A stretch of DNA of 64,000 nt. It comes from CAYWWY01 sp964580185 (lineage in GTDB: Bacteria; Thermotogota; Thermotogae; MWEM01). A program made the position numbers and the translations under genes. Below the pieces are notes generated by a model. It saw only the letters and a program-made list of their open reading frames with translations. It ran no database searches and was not told where the DNA came from. The stretch is from assembly GCA_964580185.1 (NCBI GenBank), contig CAZOJQ010000002.1:62001-126000 (forward strand). The letters run 5' to 3'. Shown here one piece after another: positions 16,996 through 25,224 of this stretch (position 1 is its first letter; each line of letters starts with the position of its first letter).

Positions 16996-19294
16996 AGCTA
17001 AATCCTCCCCATTCGAGGGTGCGCATATTCCAACCGGTATCAAATCTCAAAAGCCCGAACCCCGGGATGGTAATCCTCATTCCAAACCCAAACGAACCCA
17101 GCATTCGCCCAAAGTCGAACTCACTTCCATCATTAAAGGCCATTCCCGCATCGATAAAGCCGACCAGGCCCAATCCAACAGGGTCTTGACGAATGATTTG
17201 ATACCGATACTCCATATTCGCCGCAACGGCGTACTGTCCCAATTGCGATCTTGTATCCAATATCCCTCGAACCAATGCGCTCTGGGGCCCACCGATTTTA
17301 TACTCTAAAACTTCTAGAGGATTATAGAGAATTTCTCCCGCAAAGATTCGTCCTGCAAAGGTATGATCTCTCCAAGGGGTCCAAAAGCCTCGAACAAACT
17401 GGCGCATCTGGAACCAATCTTCTGTCGCCCCCAAGCCGGAATACTCCGCTCGAATATAGAACTCATATCCCGAGGTAGGACTGGTTAAGTCATCTCGGGT
17501 ATCAAAGCTGTAGTTGAGTCCCAACACTGTAACGATCCCCGAAGGAGCAATTGTGGTTGCGGTGGCGGGAACATCATGGCGGTTGAAGCTCCCCCAGGTC
17601 AAATCAGCGCCTAGGAAGTGGAAGTCCCCGATCCGAAGGCCCACATTGGGAACAATCCGGAATGTATCGACTTCAAATCGGACAGGGATCCGTTCATCCT
17701 CATCGCGGAAATACCTTAGGTCCCACTTTCGGCTGTAATTCAAGCTGATGCCCGCGTCAAAATTGGAACCAAATAGGTTTTTGATGGCGTAGGAAAAACC
17801 GAATTCGGGTTGACGGCCTAAAACTGCGCTCAGCGAAATGGTTTCCCCTTGACCGGTGGGGTTGATCCATTCAAAACTCATGTTTCCGGAAATCTGCTGA
17901 ATGACAGATCCTTCAATAGAAGGATCGAAAGTAAGGCCGGCATTCATAGTCAGTGGATACGGAGATTCCTCCAAAGTGATCACAAAAATCGTGCCTGGGG
18001 AATTCCGGGCAAATCCGATCGGTTCCATGCGAATGTCAGAAAAGTACTGGGTTCGATTGAGGTTGATGTACGTCTGAACCCAATCCCGTTCGGTAACTGC
18101 TTGTCCAGGCCGTAATCGGACCTCCCTCATCACCAAGTCCTCTCTTGTTTTGGTTAGGCCTCGAATCCGGATTTCTTGCACCACCGATTCGGTGATGGTG
18201 AAGGTAAGGGTCTGTGTTGATGCACTATACACTGGATGGATGATTACGATGGGGTAGCCGGCGTCTTTGTATCGATAAACCATCAACTCGGTATCGCGCA
18301 GGACATCCATCAAAACGGTCGTAGGGTTGCGTACGCTTCGCAAACCGGGCATCAGCTCTGCATGAGACAGAAGGGTATTCCCTTTGATGATCACCTCTTG
18401 AACTGGATGGTCTTTGGGAACAACTGGGTTCAATTGAATCTTGAGCACAAGATATACTCCATACTCCCCTGTTTCCATCGGTTCATCCAGCGCGTTGAAA
18501 TACATTTCTGTCTCAGGACCATATAGACCCGTATTGTAGAGTGAGTTCAAAGCAAGCTGAAGGGTAAGCAACTTTGGATAGCAAACCGCTTTGTTCCGAA
18601 AGATTCTCCAGAAATCCGCATAGAAGTCCTTCAAGGTTTCCAATTGCATGATATCCTTGACTTCCTGTAAAGTGATGTCTCCCGTCTCTCCGGTAACCTG
18701 GATGTCGTACAGACCATATTCGATAACCTTGATTTCCAGCTTCCCTTCCGGGATAAAAAAACGTCCATTCGGAGCGATCTCCATGTTGGTTCGTATTTCG
18801 ATCAATTGAGGGATGTATCCTTGGCTGGAGTAATAGGTCCGGATGGCATTCGTGCTTCGAATCAGCATTTTATGATTGAACGCTCGATCTTTTTTGATCT
18901 GGATTAATGGGTTCAAATCGGCTACTCGGACAACATTGGAGCCATTGATACTCAATGTGATATCATTGACAGTCGGGTGTTCCACCAGTTCAAAAACAAT
19001 CATCTTAACGTCGCCAATGTAGGGAGCCAAGCGGTAAGACACCGATTGAAAGTATCCCATATCTTCAATTAGGAAGATATCCTGTTCGATTTGGTCAATC
19101 GTAACCCGAGCCCCTTCTTTGGTATTACGGATCACTTCTTGGATCTCATAGGTCGGAATGGTTGTATTCCCGGTAATCTCCACAAGCCCAATCGAATTGG
19201 ACCATCCAAAACTCGCAAGTAGAATAAGTAGTATGATTCCTGTCCCTATTCGGATTTTCTTCAATGATAACAAAGCCCTGTCCCCCTTGATCAT
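16973..19294 (-). CDS. bamA: Outer-membrane assembly factor BamA (Omp85)
   Basis: About 773 residues. A hydrophobic signal (GIILLILLASFGWSNS) is followed by repeated POTRA domains (for example GLVEITGNTTIPTYEIQEVI and EIRIRGLTKTREDLVMREV). A C-terminal beta-barrel follows, with LGLNYSFDTRDDLTSPTSGYEF (the VRGF/DTRD-type region), GGPQSALVRG and a final Phe (FGFGQMF). It inserts barrel proteins into the outer membrane and is the strongest evidence that the cell is diderm. The true start is uncertain: ATG 19294 is chosen, while a TTG at 19273 after AAGGGGG is also good, and a TTG at 19342 overlaps the previous gene. Confidence 0.93.
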   Translation of the reverse strand: MIKGDRALLSLKKIRIGTGIILLILLASFGWSNSIGLVEITGNTTIPTYEIQEVIRNTKEGARVTIDQIEQDIFLIEDMGYFQSVSYRLAPYIGDVKMIVFELVEHPTVNDITLSINGSNVVRVADLNPLIQIKKDRAFNHKMLIRSTNAIRTYYSSQGYIPQLIEIRTNMEIAPNGRFFIPEGKLEIKVIEYGLYDIQVTGETGDITLQEVKDIMQLETLKDFYADFWRIFRNKAVCYPKLLTLQLALNSLYNTGLYGPETEMYFNALDEPMETGEYGVYLVLKIQLNPVVPKDHPVQEVIIKGNTLLSHAELMPGLRSVRNPTTVLMDVLRDTELMVYRYKDAGYPIVIIHPVYSASTQTLTFTITESVVQEIRIRGLTKTREDLVMREVRLRPGQAVTERDWVQTYINLNRTQYFSDIRMEPIGFARNSPGTIFVITLEESPYPLTMNAGLTFDPSIEGSVIQQISGNMSFEWINPTGQGETISLSAVLGRQPEFGFSYAIKNLFGSNFDAGISLNYSRKWDLRYFRDEDERIPVRFEVDTFRIVPNVGLRIGDFHFLGADLTWGSFNRHDVPATATTIAPSGIVTVLGLNYSFDTRDDLTSPTSGYEFYIRAEYSGLGATEDWFQMRQFVRGFWTPWRDHTFAGRIFAGEILYNPLEVLEYKIGGPQSALVRGILDTRSQLGQYAVAANMEYRYQIIRQDPVGLGLVGFIDAGMAFNDGSEFDFGRMLGSFGFGMRITIPGFGLLRFDTGWNMRTLEWGGFSFGFGQMF

Positions 19295-19331
19295 CCAAGT
19301 ATGCGTAACCGATCTAAATTGCCGATGTTCC

Positions 19332-19781
19332 TTACGATCCAACCTTTTTCAGGATTTTGGGTCGAAACTTCCCCCGCGTGGCACGATCGATCCATCGAAG
19401 CGCAAAAAAACCGCTGGAAAGAGGGAGCAAAGACCACAAGAGTGATTGAACATCCGAAAGTCGAAAGATTTCACTGGTAAGGAAAAGCGAGAGGATAAAG
19501 AGGATGGTAGGAATCCCGTAGGTCAGAAATGCCAGTCGAGTCACGGGCGTTTGGGGGATTTCCACTTCCAACTCATCCATCGCTTGAACACTCATTCCAT
19601 TAGGGCATTCTATATGGAGTTCCAGTTTTTTTGGCACGCCACAAATCGACGAAGAGGGGCACGATCCACATGCTGCCGTTCGTTCCTTTTCAACGATCGC
19701 TACCGTTTTCCCTTTTTCCTGTTCTACGCGCACAACACGAAATACTTCGATCACTTGATTGCTCCAATCGATACATTCCAA
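19332..19781 (-). CDS. RseC/MucC-like membrane protein
   Basis: 149 residues. An N-terminal cysteine cluster (TAACGSCPSSSICGVP, residues about 35-50) and two central hydrophobic helices (LAFLTYGIPTILFILSLFL and LLWSLLPLSSGFFALRW) match the RseC family. E. coli RseC modulates the sigma-E system and is related to proteins that reduce SoxR or assist Rnf. The cysteines may bind an Fe-S cluster. It lies nine bases after the lytic transglycosylase and just before bamA, so an envelope-related task is likely. No sigma-E or anti-sigma gene is in the window. Confidence 0.7.
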   Translation of the reverse strand: MECIDWSNQVIEVFRVVRVEQEKGKTVAIVEKERTAACGSCPSSSICGVPKKLELHIECPNGMSVQAMDELEVEIPQTPVTRLAFLTYGIPTILFILSLFLTSEIFRLSDVQSLLWSLLPLSSGFFALRWIDRATRGKFRPKILKKVGS

Positions 19782-19790
19782 CCCTCTGCT

Positions 19791-20822
19791 CTAGAAGCGG
19801 ATCGAAATCCCCAAATAGGGGATCCATCGATCCCGGTGATGAACACCGGCATACATCTCAAATCCCGTTTGGACTTCAAATCCCAGTTGGAATCGCCAAT
19901 CTTCTTGTCTGATCCGAATCAAAACCCTCCATGGTAGATGGATCGATGAAAACTCCCAAGACAACTGCCCGGAATCGATCGAGTACAACAAGGTAAGGGT
20001 CTGATTCCAGGTATTGGATTTTACTTGAATCCCGGAGATCCATTCATCGTCATATCCACAAACCAGCTGAATTCTCGGATGGATGAACCATTCCTGATAA
20101 AAAAATGGGTAGGTCTGTTGAGTTACGTTGATTCCAATCGCAGTCGCCCCGAACCAAAAGGTAGGAAAAACGGAAATGAACCGAAATTCATCGGGTTCTC
20201 CCGATCGGACATCCCCTTGGACAGAAACCCAAATGAAATCGAGTAAACCAACCCGAATCCCATTGGCATATTGACGACTAAATTCCTTGATTTGATGCAC
20301 ATAGTCACGGGCTGGTGCTTCAGACAAAGGATCTTTTCCCGATTGCAGGAGGTTCGTGACTGCGCCTGTTCCCATATAATATGCAGCCAGTGCAAGGTCT
20401 TTGGAACCCAGTTGGCGCTCCAGACGATCGAAATATTGAAGGATGCGCACACCCCCATAGGGATTGAACGGATTGATCATCCCGATCTCTTCAGCTGTAA
20501 ACGGTTTGGTTTGAAATAGCCCGAGCGCGAACGACGGTGAAATCGAATGAACGATAAACGAAGATTCCTTCTGAATCAAACCTCCAAGGATCGGATCATC
20601 GATCCGAACGGATAATCCAGTCTGAAAAGTCCTTCTAAAGGTAATTTGCACCGAAAACTCGGTCATCCCTCCTTGGAAAGAAACATACGGGCGAGGTTGG
20701 TACAAAAGATTGGTGGGGAAAAAACCCATTACCCCTCTGGCCAAAAGGAAACCGATTGCAAACCAACCGATCGTTCTCCAGACACTAATGGAGATGTTCC
20801 TGTTCCTGGAGCGTTCGCGCAA
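19791..20822 (-). CDS. Lytic transglycosylase domain with C-terminal beta-barrel-like region
   Basis: About 343 residues. The start is the TTG at 20822, with AGGAGG six bases upstream, lying inside the 3' end of hypD (38-base overlap). An N-terminal membrane helix (IGWFAIGFLLARGVMG) is followed by an SLT goose-lysozyme fold: catalytic Glu in GGLIQKESSFIVHS, then SFALGLFQTKPFTAEEIG, NPFNPYGGVRILQYF and LALAAYYMGTGAV. Such enzymes cut the glycan strand with 1,6-anhydro product formation. The last about 150 residues alternate polar and aromatic residues and end ...YLGISIRF, with a terminal Phe as in outer-membrane barrels. That fusion is unusual and its location is inferred. Confidence 0.75.
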   Translation of the reverse strand: MRERSRNRNISISVWRTIGWFAIGFLLARGVMGFFPTNLLYQPRPYVSFQGGMTEFSVQITFRRTFQTGLSVRIDDPILGGLIQKESSFIVHSISPSFALGLFQTKPFTAEEIGMINPFNPYGGVRILQYFDRLERQLGSKDLALAAYYMGTGAVTNLLQSGKDPLSEAPARDYVHQIKEFSRQYANGIRVGLLDFIWVSVQGDVRSGEPDEFRFISVFPTFWFGATAIGINVTQQTYPFFYQEWFIHPRIQLVCGYDDEWISGIQVKSNTWNQTLTLLYSIDSGQLSWEFSSIHLPWRVLIRIRQEDWRFQLGFEVQTGFEMYAGVHHRDRWIPYLGISIRF

Positions 20823-23154
20823 TAATCTCCTCCTGATGGGATCGGTCCAAATGGATGAAATAATCGCTATATCCTGCGACCCGGACCAGGAGATCGGCGT
20901 ATTGTTCGGGATCTTTTTGCGCGGAGCGCAAAGTCTCTGTATCCACAACATTGAACTGGATATGGTGCCCTCCCTGACGAAAATAACTCCGGACCAGGTG
21001 CGCAATTTTTTGGATTCCCTCCCGTTCTTTGAATAAAGTCGGAGAAAACCGTTGATTGAGGAGCGTTCCTCCGGTTTTCGCCTGATCCATCCGGGAAAGC
21101 GAACGAATCACTGCCGTTGGTCCATTTCGATCCGCTCCATGAGACGGAGAAGTCCCATCTGAAATGGGAAGTCCCTTATGGCGCCCATTGGGTGTTGCTC
21201 CTGTTTTTGATCCGAAATAGACATGACAGGTCGTCGAAAGAAAGTTGATATGGTATCTCCCCCCAACGCTATCGGGTTTTCCATCAATCATTTCTAACAA
21301 AGAGCCAAAAACCCGTTCCATCAGCTGATCCGCTTGAGGATCATCATTTCCAAAAAACGGGGTGTGATTCCATAGGAGTTGCCTCAGGCGTTCTTCCTCA
21401 TGGAAATCCTGATTCATCGCATGGATGATTTGACCCATTGTACGGTCCTTTCGTTCATATACATGGGTCTGGAGCGCAGAGAGGCTGTCTGTGATCGTAC
21501 CGATTCCGCAGCATTGGATATAGTGGGAATTGTACCGCGCGCCTCCTTGATAGTAATCTTTTCCTTTTTGAATGCAGTCTGCAATCAGCACCGACAAAAA
21601 GGGCGCGGGCATCTCGTTGGCATATGCCTGTTCCAGCAGATGATTGGCTTCCATCTTGATCTGGATCGCGTAGTTCAGTTGCTTCTCAAATGCGCGATAC
21701 AAAGCCTCAAAGGAATCCATCCGATTGGGATCTCCGCACGAAAGGCCTACTTGCTTTCCGCTGAATGGATCAACCCCTTGATTCAAAGTTAGTTCCAAGA
21801 TTTTTGGAAGGTTAAGGTACCCAGTCAATATATAGGCCTCTTTCCCAAAAGCGCCCGTTTCGATACACCCGCTGGTCCCTCCTTCTCTGGCATCCTCTAG
21901 CGTTTTTCCCATGCCGACCATCTCTTGAACCACAAGATCGGCATTAAACACGGAAGGATATCCAAAGCCGCGGGAAATTACCGCGCAAGCCCTTTCGAGA
22001 AAGTGTTGGGGGGATTTTTGGCTGATTTGAATGTTGAATCCGGGTTGCAAAAGGTGGATCTCTTCCGCTATGTCCAACAATAGGTAGGAAAGGTCATTGA
22101 CCCCATCGCTGCCATTGCGCAGCAGCCCACCCAAATTGATGTTTGTAAAATCATTGTAGGTTCCGCTTTCTTGGGCCGTAACACCCACCTTTGGGGGTGC
22201 TGGTTGATTGTTGAATTTGATCCACAGACAACTGATCAGTTCTCGCGCTTCTTCTTGGGTAAGTCGGCCTTCATCCAGATCGCTCCGATAAAACGGATAC
22301 AGATGTTGATCCAAATGCCCCGGATTCATGGCATCCCATCCGTTTAGCTCCATGATGGTTCCCAAATGCAAAAACCAATAGGTCTGCAACGCTTCGTGCA
22401 AATTTTGAGGGGCATTTTCTGGGACTCGAGCGCAAACCCGCGCAACCGTTCGAAGCTCTTCTCTCCTTTTGGGATCCTTTTCCTGGTTGGCCATATGATC
22501 GGCCAATTCCGAATGCCTCCGAGCAAATAGAACGATGGCATCGCACGCGATTTCCATAGCCATCAGCTGGTTCTGTTTTTCGTACGCATGGGGATCGCTG
22601 AGGCAATCTAACGCCTTCCGTTGATCCTGGATCTCTTGTTTCCAATCTTTGATCCCTTTTTGATAAATCCGACCATCAAGGGTCGTATGGCCAGGAGCGC
22701 GCTGTTCCATGAATTCGGTAAAAACCCCAGCCTCATACAACAAATGCCATGGTTCGGAAAATAGTGGAAGAAGGCGATCCCGCATCGATCTGCCTTCCCA
22801 ATACGGAATCACTTTCGTTTCATAGGCTTCAAATACTTGTGGCGGCACCTGATAAGCGGTCATTTCTCGATCATTGAGCACCTGTAGGTCTTTCAGACTA
22901 TGGCATGTGAGTTCGGGAAAGGTGGGTACGGATTTCGGAAAAGGCCCCCTCTCTCCCACGATCCATTCATCGGCTCCGATATAAATCTGTTGCTTCGCGC
23001 ACAGTTCGCGAAAACTTAGGGCCCGCAGGATTGGTATCGGCACTTTCCCCAATTGGTTTTTGTAGAAATCTGTTATTATGACGGCTCGTTCATGGGAAAT
23101 TGTTGGCTTTGCATGGTAGCTTTCTTCTCGCAACCGTTGAACCCTGGGTGTCAT
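20785..23154 (-). CDS. hypD: Glycyl radical enzyme, trans-4-hydroxy-L-proline dehydratase
   Basis: 789 residues from the ATG at 23154, which overlaps the activase stop as ATGA and has GGAGAGG upstream. The thiyl-radical site is GGTSGCIETG (Cys430, Glu432) and the glycyl radical loop is VRVAGYSDYF (Gly761). Compared from memory with Clostridioides difficile HypD (also 789 residues), His160, Asp278, Ser334, Phe340, Cys434, Glu436 and Tyr450 all have counterparts here four positions lower. It dehydrates hydroxyproline to pyrroline-5-carboxylate, which ProC reduces to proline. No proC is nearby. Hydroxyproline comes from collagen-like peptides, which fits the peptide importer at 25-33 kb. Confidence 0.88.
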   Translation of the reverse strand: MTPRVQRLREESYHAKPTISHERAVIITDFYKNQLGKVPIPILRALSFRELCAKQQIYIGADEWIVGERGPFPKSVPTFPELTCHSLKDLQVLNDREMTAYQVPPQVFEAYETKVIPYWEGRSMRDRLLPLFSEPWHLLYEAGVFTEFMEQRAPGHTTLDGRIYQKGIKDWKQEIQDQRKALDCLSDPHAYEKQNQLMAMEIACDAIVLFARRHSELADHMANQEKDPKRREELRTVARVCARVPENAPQNLHEALQTYWFLHLGTIMELNGWDAMNPGHLDQHLYPFYRSDLDEGRLTQEEARELISCLWIKFNNQPAPPKVGVTAQESGTYNDFTNINLGGLLRNGSDGVNDLSYLLLDIAEEIHLLQPGFNIQISQKSPQHFLERACAVISRGFGYPSVFNADLVVQEMVGMGKTLEDAREGGTSGCIETGAFGKEAYILTGYLNLPKILELTLNQGVDPFSGKQVGLSCGDPNRMDSFEALYRAFEKQLNYAIQIKMEANHLLEQAYANEMPAPFLSVLIADCIQKGKDYYQGGARYNSHYIQCCGIGTITDSLSALQTHVYERKDRTMGQIIHAMNQDFHEEERLRQLLWNHTPFFGNDDPQADQLMERVFGSLLEMIDGKPDSVGGRYHINFLSTTCHVYFGSKTGATPNGRHKGLPISDGTSPSHGADRNGPTAVIRSLSRMDQAKTGGTLLNQRFSPTLFKEREGIQKIAHLVRSYFRQGGHHIQFNVVDTETLRSAQKDPEQYADLLVRVAGYSDYFIHLDRSHQEEIIARTLQEQEHLH

Positions 23155-23999
23155 TGATCCTCTCCTCCGTTTCGCAGGGCAGTAAACCCTCTTTTGCGCA
23201 AATCCATCAACCACTGTTTGCATGCTCGATCTGAAGCAGATGGGTCATACGAGTCTTGGGAAATACCGATTTTTCGGGCTTTTCCCGTGCCCCAGGCATG
23301 ATAGGGCATCAACTGAACCGATTTCATTCGATTCAAGCGTTCCAAAATTTGGATGGTGCCCATTCGATTCTCCTCTCCGTCGTTCATTCCAAAGATAATG
23401 GGAATTCGGATGGCATAAGGGATTGTGGTCCTTTGGTCCAGGTAACTAAGGTTTTGGAGAATCTTCTCGTTGCTGGTTCCTGTGCAATCAAGATGGAGCT
23501 CTTTCGATGCCGCTTTGATATCAAACAAAACCCAGTCTGTATGGGAAAGGACGGATTGAAACAGGTCCAAATCTGCATAACCACTTGTATCCAACGTACG
23601 GTGGATTCCTTTCTTACCCAAAGACTCCCACAGCTCGATCGTGAACATAGGCTGTGTCAATGGTTCCCCGCCCGAAAGGGTAACCCCTCCACCGGATTCT
23701 TCATAGAAGATCCGGTCTCTCATCACCAACGAAACTACCTCATCAGTCCTCATAGGACGGCCGACTAACTCTCGAGCGTTTGTTGGGCAAGTATACTGAC
23801 CTTTCGCATATATCCTGCATTGGCCGCAATCCATACACCGTTCTTTTGTAAAAAGGATTTGCGGTTCTGGGGACTGGCTCTCTGGGTTGTGACACCACCG
23901 GCACCGAAGCGGGCACCCTTTTAAAAAAACGGTCGTTCGGATGCCACTGCCATCATCGGTCGCAAAACGCTTGATCAGAAAAACGGTAGCGCTCTCCAT
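23151..23999 (-). CDS. hypE: Glycyl radical enzyme activating enzyme (radical SAM)
   Basis: 282 residues. The radical-SAM cluster motif CPLRCRWC (residues about 29-36) is followed by a ferredoxin-like insert (CMDCGQC ... CPTN) and the SAM-binding GGEPL in VTLSGGEPLTQP. The N-terminal DDGSGIRTTVFLKGCP is typical of PFL-type activases. It removes a hydrogen from the partner's glycine to install the radical. Direct coupling to hypD identifies the partner. The ATG overlaps the stop of the M50 gene (TAATG). Oxygen-sensitive. Confidence 0.92.
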   Translation of the reverse strand: MESATVFLIKRFATDDGSGIRTTVFLKGCPLRCRWCHNPESQSPEPQILFTKERCMDCGQCRIYAKGQYTCPTNARELVGRPMRTDEVVSLVMRDRIFYEESGGGVTLSGGEPLTQPMFTIELWESLGKKGIHRTLDTSGYADLDLFQSVLSHTDWVLFDIKAASKELHLDCTGTSNEKILQNLSYLDQRTTIPYAIRIPIIFGMNDGEENRMGTIQILERLNRMKSVQLMPYHAWGTGKARKIGISQDSYDPSASDRACKQWLMDLRKRGFTALRNGGEDQ

Positions 24000-24649
24000 T
24001 AGAACCCGCGAACAAGGGAGTTGGACATGCTCATAAATAAGGAGTATAATCCTTGGGTAGGCAGCAGAATCACAGCGGATCCATTGGGAACGAATCGAAT
24101 CAAAAGAATGAATCCGATAAGAATCATGAACTGTTGCCGTTCAATCCGGTCAAAGATCCCGTTCCATCGCATCGGAAAAACTCCGCGCAAGACCTTGAAC
24201 CCATCCAAAGGCGGGATGGGAAACAGATTGAAGATAAACAAAACACAGTTCAAAAGGACAATGGTTTGCAAGATGTATTGGATATTGGTCAGAAGATGAG
24301 AATCTGTGTTCCCGAATCGAGTAACCAAGGAAAAGATCAGAGAAAAGAAGAAAGCGACAGCAAGGTTAGAAAGGGGCCCCATAATGGATACTAGAATTTG
24401 GGCTTTATGATAGTTTCGGTACGCGCGTGGATTGATCAAAACAGGTTTGCCCCATCCAAAACCCACGAGGAGAAACGCAAAGAATCCGATCCAATCGATG
24501 TGGGCAATCGGATTCAGCGTCAGGCGACCTTGCGACCGAGGCGTACTGTCTCCGAGAAGATCGGCGGTTTTGGCATGAGAGAATTCATGAATGCCTATGG
24601 CAATCAGAATGGCTGGAATTAGCAAGAATTTATCGATGAGCAGTTCCAT
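23999..24649 (-). CDS. Site-2-protease-like M50 membrane metalloprotease
   Basis: About 216 residues. Zinc-binding HExxH is in AIGIHEFSHAKTADLLGD near residue 20, and the second ligand motif is NLFPIPPLDGFKVL near residue 130, with about five membrane helices. It belongs to the short M50B group (SpoIVFB/YwhC type without PDZ) that cleaves substrates within the membrane. ATG 24649 is the natural start; GGAG lies 12 bases upstream, a long spacer. It is the first gene of the long operon and has a near-consensus promoter just upstream. The substrate is unknown. Confidence 0.85.
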   Translation of the reverse strand: MELLIDKFLLIPAILIAIGIHEFSHAKTADLLGDSTPRSQGRLTLNPIAHIDWIGFFAFLLVGFGWGKPVLINPRAYRNYHKAQILVSIMGPLSNLAVAFFFSLIFSLVTRFGNTDSHLLTNIQYILQTIVLLNCVLFIFNLFPIPPLDGFKVLRGVFPMRWNGIFDRIERQQFMILIGFILLIRFVPNGSAVILLPTQGLYSLFMSMSNSLVRGF

Positions 24650-24695
24650 ATTGGTTCGGTTCTCCTTCCTTTGAATGGCTCGATGTCTCGAAAAT

Positions 24696-24724
24696 AGTAT
24701 AACAGCGAAACAAAGAAAAGTCAA
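24696..24724 (-). promoter_or_regulatory. Promoter of the M50-hypED-bamA-secA-lspA operon
   Basis: Minus strand TTGACT (24719-24724), 17-base spacer, TATACT (24696-24701). A good sigma-A match. All nine genes downstream overlap or lie within tens of bases, so this may be the main promoter for about 13 kb. Confidence 0.8.
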
Positions 24725-25152
24725 TACCCTTTTTTGAGGGTCGAATAAACAGGAAGTAACCATGGTCCTATGATTCTATATATAAAGGTAGTCCCTATAG
24801 TAGATCGGTCGATGATTCGTTGAAAATCCCGGAAACGGGGAGAGGATCGAAAAGAGAAGCCGTCGGATCCTGTCGGAAAAAAATCCGTTCGTCGATTCCG
24901 AGAAAAACAGGCAGGATAAAAAGCCGTTTTCGACAAAAGATTCAACCCATTCATCAAAATCATTCACAAAACGAATCAGTATTCGACGGAGTTCGTAGAA
25001 AATGCGATCAAGCGCGCATGAAAAGCCTTCTGGATAACAGAATAGTTAGGATGGCGAATCGTTTTCGACGAAGGAGTTGAGCCGATCGAGGAAAAAGGGT
25101 AACATAACCTTATCATACCCTCACCGGCGAGAGCATTTTTTTATGTTTTGGA
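24725..25152. other. Long intergenic region between divergent operons
   Basis: About 430 bases between the M50 promoter and the promoter of the peptide-binding protein gene. Short open frames exist on both strands (the longest codes for about 86 residues from a TTG at 24820) but none has a ribosome site or recognisable product. The motif CGTTTTCGAC recurs at about 24924 and 25062. It may hold a decayed gene or upstream control sites; nothing firm is seen. Confidence 0.35.
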
Positions 25153-25181
25153 TTGGAGTTGTATCATTCCTGTGGTATAAT
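25153..25181 (+). promoter_or_regulatory. Promoter of the peptide importer operon
   Basis: TTGGAG (25153-25158), 17-base spacer, TATAAT (25176-25181) with the extension TGTGG. It lies about 41 bases before the start codon of the binding protein. Confidence 0.8.
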
Positions 25182-25224
25182 TTCCGAAAAAATAGATCCA
25201 TATCTTTTTGTAGGAGGTGGCATG

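Noticed and set aside
24820..25080. 86-residue open frame in the gap between the M50 and peptide-importer operons
   Set aside because: It starts at a TTG without a ribosome site, has biased basic composition and no recognisable motif; the opposite strand is equally open.
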